From the NCBI GenBank assembly GCA_944387905.1, contig CALXGU010000089.1, forward strand, positions 1-6,441: 6,441 nt of DNA, read 5' to 3'. The notes under the pieces are model-generated. The model was not told the DNA's origin, made no database searches, and was given only the letters and a program-made list of their open reading frames with translations. This DNA is from an uncultured Clostridia bacterium. GTDB lineage: Bacteria; Bacillota; Clostridia; Oscillospirales; QAKW01. Shown one piece after another: positions 1 through 6,046 of the stretch (its first letter is position 1; every line of letters begins with the position of its first letter). The position numbers and the translations under genes are program-made.

Positions 1-1435
1 CTCCACGCTCGCCTATTATTGTATCATAACCTTCTGAGAGTTTTTCAATAAAATCCGCAGCCTGTGCGCATTCCGCAAATTGTTTTACCTCTTCAAAAGG
101 AAGATCCGGATTTGAATACGCTATATTTCCGTCAATAGTATCGGAAAACAGAAATACATCCTGCGTGCTGAGTGCTATCATCTTACGCAGTTCATTTAAA
201 TCCATATCTCTTATATCTACATTATTTACAAGTATCTGTCCGCATGACGGATCATACAGTCTGAGCAGCATGGAAATAAGTATTGTCTTGCCTGCTCCCG
301 TAGGGCCCATTATAGCAACTGTTTCTCCTGCGCGGATTGTAAAACTCACATGATCAAGTATCATATGTCCGTCAAGGATGAGCGTCACATCTCTGAATTC
401 GATCTTTCTTACCTTACCCATTGTGCTTTCGATTTTATCGCCGCTATCTATTTCCGGTATAGATTCATAAAGTGACGTCACTTTGCTGACAGATACACCG
501 AATTGCTGGAATTGAGATATGACCACAGACAGCTCTCTTACACGCGCTGCTATGGTAAAGACAAGAGATGTAAAAACCGTCAGACTTCCCACTGTAAATC
601 CCGACTCAGGATACGCTATTATCATGATCCCGCATGCGCAGAGAGCGAATATACGCATCATTTCAGAAACTATATGTATTGGGGTAGAATAATTAAGCCT
701 TTTTTTAGCATTATCTACCGCCATGTCTCGGTATTCTTCACTTTCCTTTGTGAGGCGCTTTATTTCATAATCCTCACGCGCAAACGCTTTCACCACACGG
801 TAAGCGCCTAAATTTTCATTTACATAACTGTTTATTTCAGAGAATTTATCTCTCAGCCTTCGGTGCAGCATTTTAGTGGTTTTGTGAAGTATAAGCGCAA
901 AAATGACTATTGCAGGCAAAAATATCAGCAGCATTAATGATACCACAGGACTTTGCGCTGTCAAAACGACAAAAGTAAACACCAACGTTGAGCAATCGCG
1001 TATAAATACATATAATATGCTTCCGAAAAAGTCATGTATAACGTTTACATCAGTAGACAACTGAGAAATTAGCTCGCCGCTGGCGTTATGTGTGTAAAAA
1101 GCATAATCGAGAGTCTGCAATTTGGCATACAGTTTTGAACGTATGCCGACAGCTACATGCTGAGCCGTATAGTAGCAAACCTCCCTGTTTATAAATCGAA
1201 TAGTGGTCGTAGATACCGTAACAACTATAAGTATGATGATATATTTCCACATAAGTGCTACGCTGTCTGCGTATGAAAGACCAAGTTGGTCATACAGAAC
1301 ATTATCAACTATTTTTCCGATTATCACAGTAGGCAAAAGTGCCAAAAGCCCGTTCAGCACAGTTGCTATCATGGCAGTTATAAACTTTGTTCGGTATCCT
1401 TTAAGATTTGAAAAAACAAACGCATACTTTTTCAT
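1..1435 (-). CDS. ABC exporter half-transporter, fused membrane and ATPase domains (3' end off window)
   Basis: About 478 codons are visible. The protein is a membrane exporter subunit that would work as a homo- or heterodimer and use ATP to move an unknown substrate. The N-terminal half is an ABC exporter membrane domain with hydrophobic segments near residues 18-39, 60-79, 139-158, 162-183, 256-275 and 279-297. It also carries family-typical stretches such as SGELISQLSTDVN (about 119-131) and ENLGAYRVVKAFARE (207-221). The ATPase domain begins near residue 345. Walker A is GPTGAGKT at 377-384, and the Q-loop is STQDVFLF with Gln425. The LSGGQ signature, Walker B and H-loop would lie beyond base 1 and cannot be judged. 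The start at 1435 is chosen because a GGGGG ribosome binding site lies at 1443-1447, 7 nt upstream, and the membrane domain starts at once. Such genes often occur in pairs, so a partner may lie outside the window. The family call is firm; the substrate is unknown. Confidence 0.95.
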   Translation of the reverse strand, partial: MKKYAFVFSNLKGYRTKFITAMIATVLNGLLALLPTVIIGKIVDNVLYDQLGLSYADSVALMWKYIIILIVVTVSTTTIRFINREVCYYTAQHVAVGIRSKLYAKLQTLDYAFYTHNASGELISQLSTDVNVIHDFFGSILYVFIRDCSTLVFTFVVLTAQSPVVSLMLLIFLPAIVIFALILHKTTKMLHRRLRDKFSEINSYVNENLGAYRVVKAFAREDYEIKRLTKESEEYRDMAVDNAKKRLNYSTPIHIVSEMMRIFALCACGIMIIAYPESGFTVGSLTVFTSLVFTIAARVRELSVVISQFQQFGVSVSKVTSLYESIPEIDSGDKIESTMGKVRKIEFRDVTLILDGHMILDHVSFTIRAGETVAIMGPTGAGKTILISMLLRLYDPSCGQILVNNVDIRDMDLNELRKMIALSTQDVFLFSDTIDGNIAYSNPDLPFEEVKQFAECAQAADFIEKLSEGYDTIIGERG

Positions 1436-1479
1436 TCCGATTCCCCCGAATATTAAATAAACTGTGCGTTTAAACCAAA

Positions 1480-1489
1480 GGCATATGCC
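1480..1489. promoter_or_regulatory. 10-bp palindrome in the transporter leader, possible operator
   Basis: GGCATATGCC is a perfect 10-bp palindrome just downstream of the predicted start of the transporter transcript. Flanking AAA and CTTT extend the symmetry imperfectly. A second CATATG lies at 1511-1516, inside the promoter spacer. The position suits a repressor site, and many Firmicute exporters are controlled by a local repressor, but no regulator gene is visible. A short palindrome can also occur by chance. Confidence 0.25.
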
Positions 1490-1501
1490 CTTTCAAGCAG
1501 T

Positions 1502-1529
1502 ATTATAAACCATATGTCTGCTTTTGCAA
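1502..1529 (-). promoter_or_regulatory. Predicted sigma-A promoter of the ABC transporter
   Basis: Read on the minus strand, the -35 is TTGCAA (1524-1529), followed by a 16-bp spacer and a perfect -10 TATAAT (1502-1507). The transcript would start near 1495 and have a leader of about 60 nt. The promoter lies between the prs terminator and the transporter start codon, so the transporter appears to be its own transcription unit. Confidence 0.6.
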
Positions 1530-1533
1530 GCTG

Positions 1534-1557
1534 TTTTTTGATTTTTTTTAATTTTTT
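1534..1557 (-). promoter_or_regulatory. Phased A-tracts upstream of the transporter -35 (UP-like element)
   Basis: On the minus strand there are three runs of 6, 8 and 6 A (1552-1557, 1542-1549, 1534-1539). Their centres are about 9 bp apart and they end 4 bp upstream of the -35. A-tracts in this place are known to bind the RNA polymerase alpha C-terminal domain and to bend DNA. Their effect on this promoter is inferred. Confidence 0.4.
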
Positions 1558-1610
1558 AAGTTTTACATCTTTATTTTAGAAATAAGCTTATCCTTTTTGT
1601 TATAAAAGAC

Positions 1611-1650
1611 AAAAATGTCACCTCGTGCAAAAACATGAGGTGACATTTTT
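1611..1650 (-). terminator. Intrinsic terminator of prs
   Basis: Arms 1637-1650 and 1611-1624 are perfectly complementary over 14 bp with a GTCACCTC/GAGGTGAC core and a 12-nt loop (1625-1636). The stem begins 8 nt after the prs stop codon. On the minus strand the 3' arm ends in TTTTT, followed by GTCTTTTAT. The T/A-rich ends are symmetrical, so the element could also stop transcription arriving from the other side. Confidence 0.85.
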
Positions 1651-1658
1651 TAAAAATA

Positions 1659-2615
1659 TCAAACGAACAGAGATGACATAGGCTCATCAGCATAAATACG
1701 CTTAATAGCATCCGCAAAAATAGGAGCAATAGGAAGATATGTAATTTTATCAAGCTGTTTTTCCTCGGGACACTCTATTGTATCCAAAAGAATAACCTTT
1801 TTTATAACACTGTCCTTTATGCGTTCAAGCGCAGGACCCGAAAGCACGCCATGTGTCGCACAGGCATATACCTCAGTTGCGCCTCCGACTTCCACAAGTG
1901 CTTTGGCGGCATTGCACAAAGTACCGGCAGTATCTATCATATCGTCCACAAGTACAACTCGTTTGCCGTTAACATCGCCTATGATATTCATTACCTCACA
2001 CACATTTGCCTGCTGACGGCGCTTGTCCACAATTGCAAGCGGGGCATTAATTTTTGCCGCAAAGTTACGCGCACGTGTAACAGAGCCGAGATCGGGAGAA
2101 ACAACGGTTACTTCCTTGCCGTTATTTATCATATTTTGGAAATAGGGAGCAAGTATAGGAACACCCAGCAAATGGTCAACAGGGACATTGAAAAAGCCCT
2201 GGATCTGAGCAGCATGCAAATCCATTGTAAGTACACGGTCCGCACCCGCAGCTCCTATCAGATCCGCCACAAGTTTTGCGGAAATAGGATCATGGGACTT
2301 GGCTTTTCTATCCTGGCGCGCGTAGCCGAAATACGGTATGACAGCAGTTATCCTTCCGGCAGATGCACGCTTAAATGCATCGATCATAATCAGCATTTCC
2401 ATCAGATTATCATTTACCGGCTGATTAGTAGACTGCACAAGAAACACATCCGATCCGCGCACCGTCTCGTTTATAGATACAGATATCTCACCGTCGGAAA
2501 ATGTCTTCACGATACTGTCGCCTATCGGCAGTCCCAGACGTTCCGCTATTCCGTGGGCCACCTTCTGCGATGCATTTGCCGCAAATATTTTGATATTTTT
2601 GCCGTGTGTTATCAT
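1659..2615 (-). CDS. prs: Ribose-phosphate diphosphokinase (PRPP synthetase)
   Basis: This cytosolic enzyme transfers pyrophosphate from ATP to ribose 5-phosphate to make PRPP, the precursor of purines, pyrimidines, NAD, histidine and tryptophan. It is 318 aa, against about 315 for class I bacterial enzymes, so it is full length. Visible motifs are PYFGYARQDRK (94-104, ATP site), DLHAAQIQGFFNVPVD (132-147, the PRPP synthetase signature with the metal-binding His), VVSPDLGSVTRAR (171-183), DKRR (197-200, flexible-loop region) and VVLVDDMIDTAGT (220-232, the PRPP/ribose-5-phosphate loop with the paired Asp). The start is supported by GGGAGGAG at 2624-2631, 8 nt before the ATG, and by immediate alignment with the family N-terminus. 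It is transcribed alone, divergently from ppdK, with its own promoter, its own terminator and a structured leader (separate entries). Class I enzymes are activated by phosphate and inhibited by ADP; this is family knowledge. Confidence 0.98.
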   Translation of the reverse strand: MITHGKNIKIFAANASQKVAHGIAERLGLPIGDSIVKTFSDGEISVSINETVRGSDVFLVQSTNQPVNDNLMEMLIMIDAFKRASAGRITAVIPYFGYARQDRKAKSHDPISAKLVADLIGAAGADRVLTMDLHAAQIQGFFNVPVDHLLGVPILAPYFQNMINNGKEVTVVSPDLGSVTRARNFAAKINAPLAIVDKRRQQANVCEVMNIIGDVNGKRVVLVDDMIDTAGTLCNAAKALVEVGGATEVYACATHGVLSGPALERIKDSVIKKVILLDTIECPEEKQLDKITYLPIAPIFADAIKRIYADEPMSSLFV

Positions 2616-2635
2616 TTATCTGTCTCCTCCCAAAA

Positions 2636-2671
2636 TAAAAACCGTCTGGATACAGTTATACCAAACGGTCT
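2636..2671 (-). terminator. Terminator-like hairpin in the prs leader (candidate attenuator)
   Basis: On the minus strand ACCGTTTGG (2669-2661) pairs with CCAGACGGT (2649-2641) as nine continuous pairs, one of them U-G. Two weaker pairs at the base and an 11-nt loop complete the hairpin. A run of five T (2641-2637), then A and four T, follows directly. The plus-strand version has no U-tail and carries a C-A mismatch, so the element is built to act on the minus strand. It lies 25 nt upstream of the prs start codon and inside the predicted prs transcript. No upstream minus-strand gene is visible that would need a terminator here. Confidence 0.65.
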
Positions 2672-2721
2672 AAAATAATCATAAAGGGATATTTACAGTA
2701 AAAGAAACTAAAACTCTTCAT
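2656..2721 (-). CDS. Putative 21-aa leader peptide of prs
   Basis: The ORF reads ATG to TAA over 21 sense codons and begins MKSFSFFYCKYPF. It is preceded by AAGGGAG (2731-2737), 9 nt before the ATG, a credible ribosome binding site. The codons are U-rich: four Phe and two Tyr fall in the first 13 residues. The last codons form the whole 5' arm of the leader hairpin and the TAA (2656-2658) falls in its loop. A ribosome finishing this ORF would therefore hold the hairpin open. The ribosome binding site can also pair with TCCCTT inside the ORF (2684-2689). The peptide itself probably has no function; translating it would be the signal. This rests on position, ribosome binding site and overlap, not on homology. 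Confidence 0.5.
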   Translation of the reverse strand: MKSFSFFYCKYPFMIILDRLV

Positions 2722-2754
2722 CTACGTTTTCTCCCTTCTGCATGTTTCATATAT

Positions 2755-2783
2755 ATTTTAACAACTGCATATGATTTTTGCAA
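2755..2783 (-). promoter_or_regulatory. Predicted sigma-A promoter of prs
   Basis: The minus strand reads TTGCAA (2778-2783), a 17-bp spacer, then TAAAAT (2755-2760). TGT directly before the -10 makes it an extended -10. Transcription would start near 2748 and give a leader of about 130 nt that contains the leader ORF and the hairpin. A perfect TTGACA lies further upstream at 2807-2812, but no good -10 stands 16-18 bp from it. Confidence 0.55.
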
Positions 2784-2877
2784 GACTATTTTTATATTAC
2801 TTTAACTTTGTCAATAATAACTGAGACACGGTTACTGCTGAGGATAATTTTGTAAATTTTGATAAATAATTTTTTAA

Positions 2878-2893
2878 AACCCAAAAAAGGGTT
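2878..2893. repeat. Short inverted repeat overlapping the ppdK -35
   Basis: AACCC (2878-2882) and GGGTT (2889-2893) form a perfect 5-bp inverted repeat around six A. The right arm includes the first two bases of the ppdK -35 element, so a protein bound here would block the promoter. It is short, has no U-tail in either direction, and may be chance. Confidence 0.25.
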
Positions 2894-2919
2894 GTCTATT
2901 CCCGATTTTATGTTATAAT
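2892..2919 (+). promoter_or_regulatory. Predicted sigma-A promoter of ppdK
   Basis: The -35 is TTGTCT (2892-2897), the spacer is 16 bp, and the -10 is a perfect TATAAT (2914-2919) preceded by TGT, making an extended -10. The start site would be near 2926, leaving a leader of about 154 nt before the ppdK ATG. It is divergent from the prs promoter, with about 110 bp between the two -35 elements. Confidence 0.6.
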
Positions 2920-2925
2920 AATATA

Positions 2926-3079
2926 GAATAATCTTAAATAGTGTGTCCGCTTTTTGCATGTATTGAGGCAAAAGGCAGATATTGTCATGCTCATTTATAC
3001 GGTTTGTCCGCGATTTTGTATAACGTGGCGCATTTATGCTGCTGTTAAAATAGTATTTTCTTTTTTGGAGGTAAAAAAT
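2926..3079 (+). promoter_or_regulatory. ppdK 5' leader with a 9-bp hairpin and a repeated heptamer
   Basis: This is the predicted untranslated leader. GCTTTTTGC (2949-2957) pairs with GCAAAAGGC (2968-2976) as a 9-bp stem with one G-U pair and a 10-nt loop. No U-tail follows, so it is not a terminator. TGTCCGC occurs twice, at 2944-2950 and 3005-3011. The ribosome binding site GGAGG (3067-3071) ends the leader. I do not recognise a known riboswitch. The frame upstream of ppdK stays open through the leader, but nothing suggests it is translated. Confidence 0.4.
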
Positions 3080-5710
3080 ATGTCAAAAAAATTCGTTTAT
3101 CTGTTCAGTGAAGGTAACGCTACAATGAGAAACCTTCTGGGCGGAAAAGGCGCAAACCTTGCCGAAATGACGAATCTCGGTCTTCCGGTACCGCAGGGCT
3201 TTACTATTTCTACCGAAGCCTGTACGCAGTATTATGAAGACGGCAAAAAAATCAATGATGAAATCCAGGCTCAGATCATGGAGCATATCGTCAAAATGGA
3301 AGAGATTACAGGCAAAAAATTCGGCGATATGGAAAATCCACTTCTTGTTTCGGTTCGTTCAGGTGCCCGTGCTTCTATGCCGGGTATGATGGATACTATC
3401 CTCAATCTCGGTCTTAACGAGCAGGTTGTTGAAGTCATGGCCACAAAATCAGGTAATCTGCGTTGGGTTTGTGGCTGTTGTAGAAGATTTATTCAAATGT
3501 ATTCCGACGTTGTTATGGAAGTCGGTAAAAAATATTTCGAAGAGCTTATCGATAAAATGAAAGCCGAAAAGGGCGTTACTCAGGACGTAGAACTGACAGC
3601 GGACGATCTAAAAGAACTCGCAAACCAGTTCAAAGCCGAGTACAAAGAAAAAATAGGTTCAGAATTTCCGTCTGATCCCAAAGAGCAGCTTATGGGTGCT
3701 ATCAAGGCTGTCTTCCGTTCATGGGACAACCCCAGAGCTAATGTCTACAGACGTGACAACGACATCCCCTATTCATGGGGTACTGCCGTAAACGTACAGA
3801 TGATGGCATTCGGAAATATGGGCGAGACATCAGGTACCGGCGTTGCGTTTACACGTAACCCTGCAACAGGCGAGAAAAAACTGTTCGGCGAATTTTTGAT
3901 GAACGCACAGGGCGAAGACGTCGTTGCCGGCGTGCGTACTCCTCAAACTATCGACCAGCTCAAGGACGTAATGCCTGAAGTTTATGATCAGTTTGTGGAA
4001 ATCTGCCATACACTTGAAAATCATTATCGCGATATGCAGGATATGGAATTTACCATCGAAGATAAAAAACTCTATATGCTGCAGACAAGAAACGGAAAAA
4101 GGACAGCAGCTGCTGCCCTTAAAATCGCCTGCGACCTTGTAGATGAAGGCATGATCTCTGATAAAGAGGCTGTTGCAATGATAGATCCGCGTAACCTTGA
4201 TGCGCTTCTGCATCCGCAGTTTGACGCGGCAGCACTTAAAGCGACCACTCCTGTAGCTCGTGCTCTTGCTGCTTCTCCCGGCGCCGCATGCGGCAAAATA
4301 GTATTCACTGCTGATGACGCGAAGGCTTGGGCAGAAAGAGGCGAAAAGGTTGTCCTTGTCCGTCTTGAAACATCCCCTGAAGACATCGAAGGCATGAAAG
4401 CATCACAGGGTATACTTACCGTACGCGGAGGTATGACATCTCACGCCGCAGTTGTTGCTCGCGGTATGGGTACTTGCTGCGTTTCAGGCTGTTCTGAAAT
4501 CGCAATGGATGAAGCAAATAAAAAGTTTGTACTTGCCGGAAAGACCTATTCAGAGGGCGATTATATTTCAATAGACGGTTCAACAGGTGCTATCTATGAC
4601 GGTATAATCCCGACTGTTGACGCTTCAATCGGCGGAGAATTCGGAAGAATCATGGCATGGGCCGACAAATACAGAAAGCTTAAGGTCAGAACCAATGCCG
4701 ATACGCCTGCAGATGCTAAGCGTGCTTTCTCTCTCGGTGCCGAAGGCATAGGTCTTTGCCGCACAGAGCATATGTTCTTTGAAAGCGACAGAATCGCAGC
4801 TTTCAGAGAGATGATTTGTTCAGACACAGTTGAAGAAAGAGAAGCTGCTCTGGCCAAAATACTTCCCACTCAGCAGTCAGATTTTGAAAAGCTTTACGAG
4901 GCAATGGAAGGAAAATCCGTTACTATACGTTTCCTTGATCCGCCTCTTCATGAATTTGTTCCAACAGAAGAAAAGGATATTGAGCTGCTTGCAAAAACAC
5001 AGGGCAAGAGCGTAGAACAGATCAAAAACATCATAACATCGCTTCACGAATTCAACCCCATGATGGGTCACCGCGGCTGCCGTCTTGCGGTTACTTATCC
5101 TGAAATCGCCGCAATGCAAACAAGAGCTGTTATACGTGCTGCAATAAATGTCAAGAAGGCTCATCCTGACTGGAATATAGTACCTGAAATAATGATTCCG
5201 CTGGTCGGTGAAGTAAAAGAGCTCAAATACGTTAAAGACGTTGTTGTTAAGACAGCAGATGAAGAGATAAAGAACGCGGGCTCTGATCTTAAATATGAAG
5301 TCGGTACAATGATCGAAATACCCAGAGCTTGTCTGACCGCTGACGAGATAGCAAAAGAGGCTGACTTCTTCTGCTTTGGCACAAATGACCTGACACAGAT
5401 GACATTCGGTTTCAGCCGTGATGACGCGGGTAAATTCCTTGGCGCATATTATGATGCTAAAATATATGAATCTGATCCGTTTGCCAAACTTGATCAGACA
5501 GGCGTCGGCAGACTTATGGAAATGGCTGTTAAAATGGGTCATAATTCTAAACCCACACTGCACTGCGGAATATGCGGTGAGCACGGCGGTGATCCGTCCT
5601 CTGTGGAATTCTGCCATAAGATAGGTCTTGATTATGTATCATGCTCTCCGTTCCGTGTTCCGATTGCACGTCTTGCTGCGGCTCAGGCTGCTATTCGCGA
5701 TCAAGATTAA
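3080..5710 (+). CDS. ppdK: Pyruvate, phosphate dikinase
   Basis: The enzyme interconverts PEP + AMP + PPi and pyruvate + ATP + Pi. In fermentative anaerobes it usually makes pyruvate in a PPi-linked glycolysis. It is 876 aa, the usual size. The N-terminal ATP-grasp domain (about 1-340) has GGKGANLAEM (Lys23), SVRSGARASM (Arg93), DMEF (Asp321, Glu323) and Gln335. The phosphohistidine domain (about 390-505) has GGMTSHAAVVARG with catalytic His455. The C-terminal PEP/pyruvate barrel (about 535-876) has GLCRTEH (Arg561), Arg617, Glu746, GTNDLTQMTFGFSRDD (from 767, Asn769) and CGICGEHGG with catalytic Cys832. All key residues are present. The start at 3080 is chosen for GGAGG 8 nt upstream and a family-like N-terminus (MSKKFVYLFSEGNA). 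The frame extends 42 codons further upstream to a TTG, but that part is unlike the family. One oddity is CGCC at 131-134, where relatives have about YDSY. Confidence 0.98.
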   Translation: MSKKFVYLFSEGNATMRNLLGGKGANLAEMTNLGLPVPQGFTISTEACTQYYEDGKKINDEIQAQIMEHIVKMEEITGKKFGDMENPLLVSVRSGARASMPGMMDTILNLGLNEQVVEVMATKSGNLRWVCGCCRRFIQMYSDVVMEVGKKYFEELIDKMKAEKGVTQDVELTADDLKELANQFKAEYKEKIGSEFPSDPKEQLMGAIKAVFRSWDNPRANVYRRDNDIPYSWGTAVNVQMMAFGNMGETSGTGVAFTRNPATGEKKLFGEFLMNAQGEDVVAGVRTPQTIDQLKDVMPEVYDQFVEICHTLENHYRDMQDMEFTIEDKKLYMLQTRNGKRTAAAALKIACDLVDEGMISDKEAVAMIDPRNLDALLHPQFDAAALKATTPVARALAASPGAACGKIVFTADDAKAWAERGEKVVLVRLETSPEDIEGMKASQGILTVRGGMTSHAAVVARGMGTCCVSGCSEIAMDEANKKFVLAGKTYSEGDYISIDGSTGAIYDGIIPTVDASIGGEFGRIMAWADKYRKLKVRTNADTPADAKRAFSLGAEGIGLCRTEHMFFESDRIAAFREMICSDTVEEREAALAKILPTQQSDFEKLYEAMEGKSVTIRFLDPPLHEFVPTEEKDIELLAKTQGKSVEQIKNIITSLHEFNPMMGHRGCRLAVTYPEIAAMQTRAVIRAAINVKKAHPDWNIVPEIMIPLVGEVKELKYVKDVVVKTADEEIKNAGSDLKYEVGTMIEIPRACLTADEIAKEADFFCFGTNDLTQMTFGFSRDDAGKFLGAYYDAKIYESDPFAKLDQTGVGRLMEMAVKMGHNSKPTLHCGICGEHGGDPSSVEFCHKIGLDYVSCSPFRVPIARLAAAQAAIRDQD

Positions 5711-5729
5711 TCAGACATTGATTTAATTT

Positions 5730-5771
5730 AAATCCACATTCTTTTTTGTGAAGGATGTGGATTTTTTATTT
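5730..5771 (+). terminator. Intrinsic terminator of ppdK
   Basis: AAATCCACATTCTT (5730-5743) pairs with AAGGATGTGGATTT (5751-5764) over 14 bp with one T-G wobble and a 7-nt loop. A T-run (5762-5767), then A and more T, follows. It starts 19 nt after the ppdK stop codon, so ppdK is probably transcribed alone. Confidence 0.9.
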
Positions 5772-5781
5772 TACAAATAAA

Positions 5782-5934
5782 ATGTACGATTCAGCGCTGC
5801 AATTACAAGTATTTATTGGCATTTTCAAAGTTTTGAAGATGCTTTTGTTTAAGCCCGAAATTTTTGACCTTATCGATGCCTACAATAGAAAGGATTTTTT
5901 AAAAGCAATAAAATCCGATCAGATTTACAACTGA
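5782..5934 (+). CDS. Doubtful 50-aa hypothetical ORF, possibly a gene fragment
   Basis: The frame runs ATG to TGA, and its product ends with a charged stretch of plausible protein composition (FDLIDAYNRKDFLKAIKSDQ). No ribosome binding site precedes it; the sequence upstream is the T-tail of the ppdK terminator and an A-rich run. A further open frame begins at its end in another register (5931-6062), which suggests a frameshifted remnant rather than a small gene. I do not recognise the family and see no membrane segment or signal peptide. Confidence 0.2.
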   Translation: MYDSALQLQVFIGIFKVLKMLLFKPEIFDLIDAYNRKDFLKAIKSDQIYN

Positions 5935-6046
5935 ATATACATGTTAGATACATTACTTATATCAAGAGCTGTTGTTATTTAGCGTCAAGACTTTTTTCAA
6001 AGAAATTGAGCGATAAGTTTATAAGATTTCAATCCGAATCCCTTGA

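Noticed and set aside
503..811. A 102-aa plus-strand ORF in the transporter region
   Set aside because: It is opposite the well-supported ABC transporter frame and has no ribosome binding site or recognisable features.
1851..2678. A 275-codon plus-strand frame opposite prs
   Set aside because: It is the antisense shadow of prs, whose protein has every family motif. The antisense product is rich in Cys, His, Tyr and Arg and matches nothing I know.
2807..2812. A perfect TTGACA as the prs -35
   Set aside because: No reasonable -10 lies 16-18 bp downstream; TATAAA is only 12 bp away. The TTGCAA/TAAAAT pair with a 17-bp spacer and extended -10 is better.
2954..3079. A 42-codon N-terminal extension of ppdK from a TTG
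   Set aside because: It lacks a ribosome binding site and has no similarity to PPDK N-termini. A strong GGAGG stands 8 nt before the ATG at 3080, where the family sequence begins.
3471..3480. A diversity-generating retroelement target as the cause of the A-to-G cluster in ppdK
   Set aside because: No reverse transcriptase or template repeat is visible, the site is internal to a metabolic enzyme, and retroelement mutagenesis gives mixed rather than only A-to-G changes.
4877..5617. A 246-codon minus-strand frame within ppdK
   Set aside because: It is antisense to the conserved C-terminal domain of ppdK, has a Cys-rich unnatural composition, and has no supporting ribosome binding site or context.
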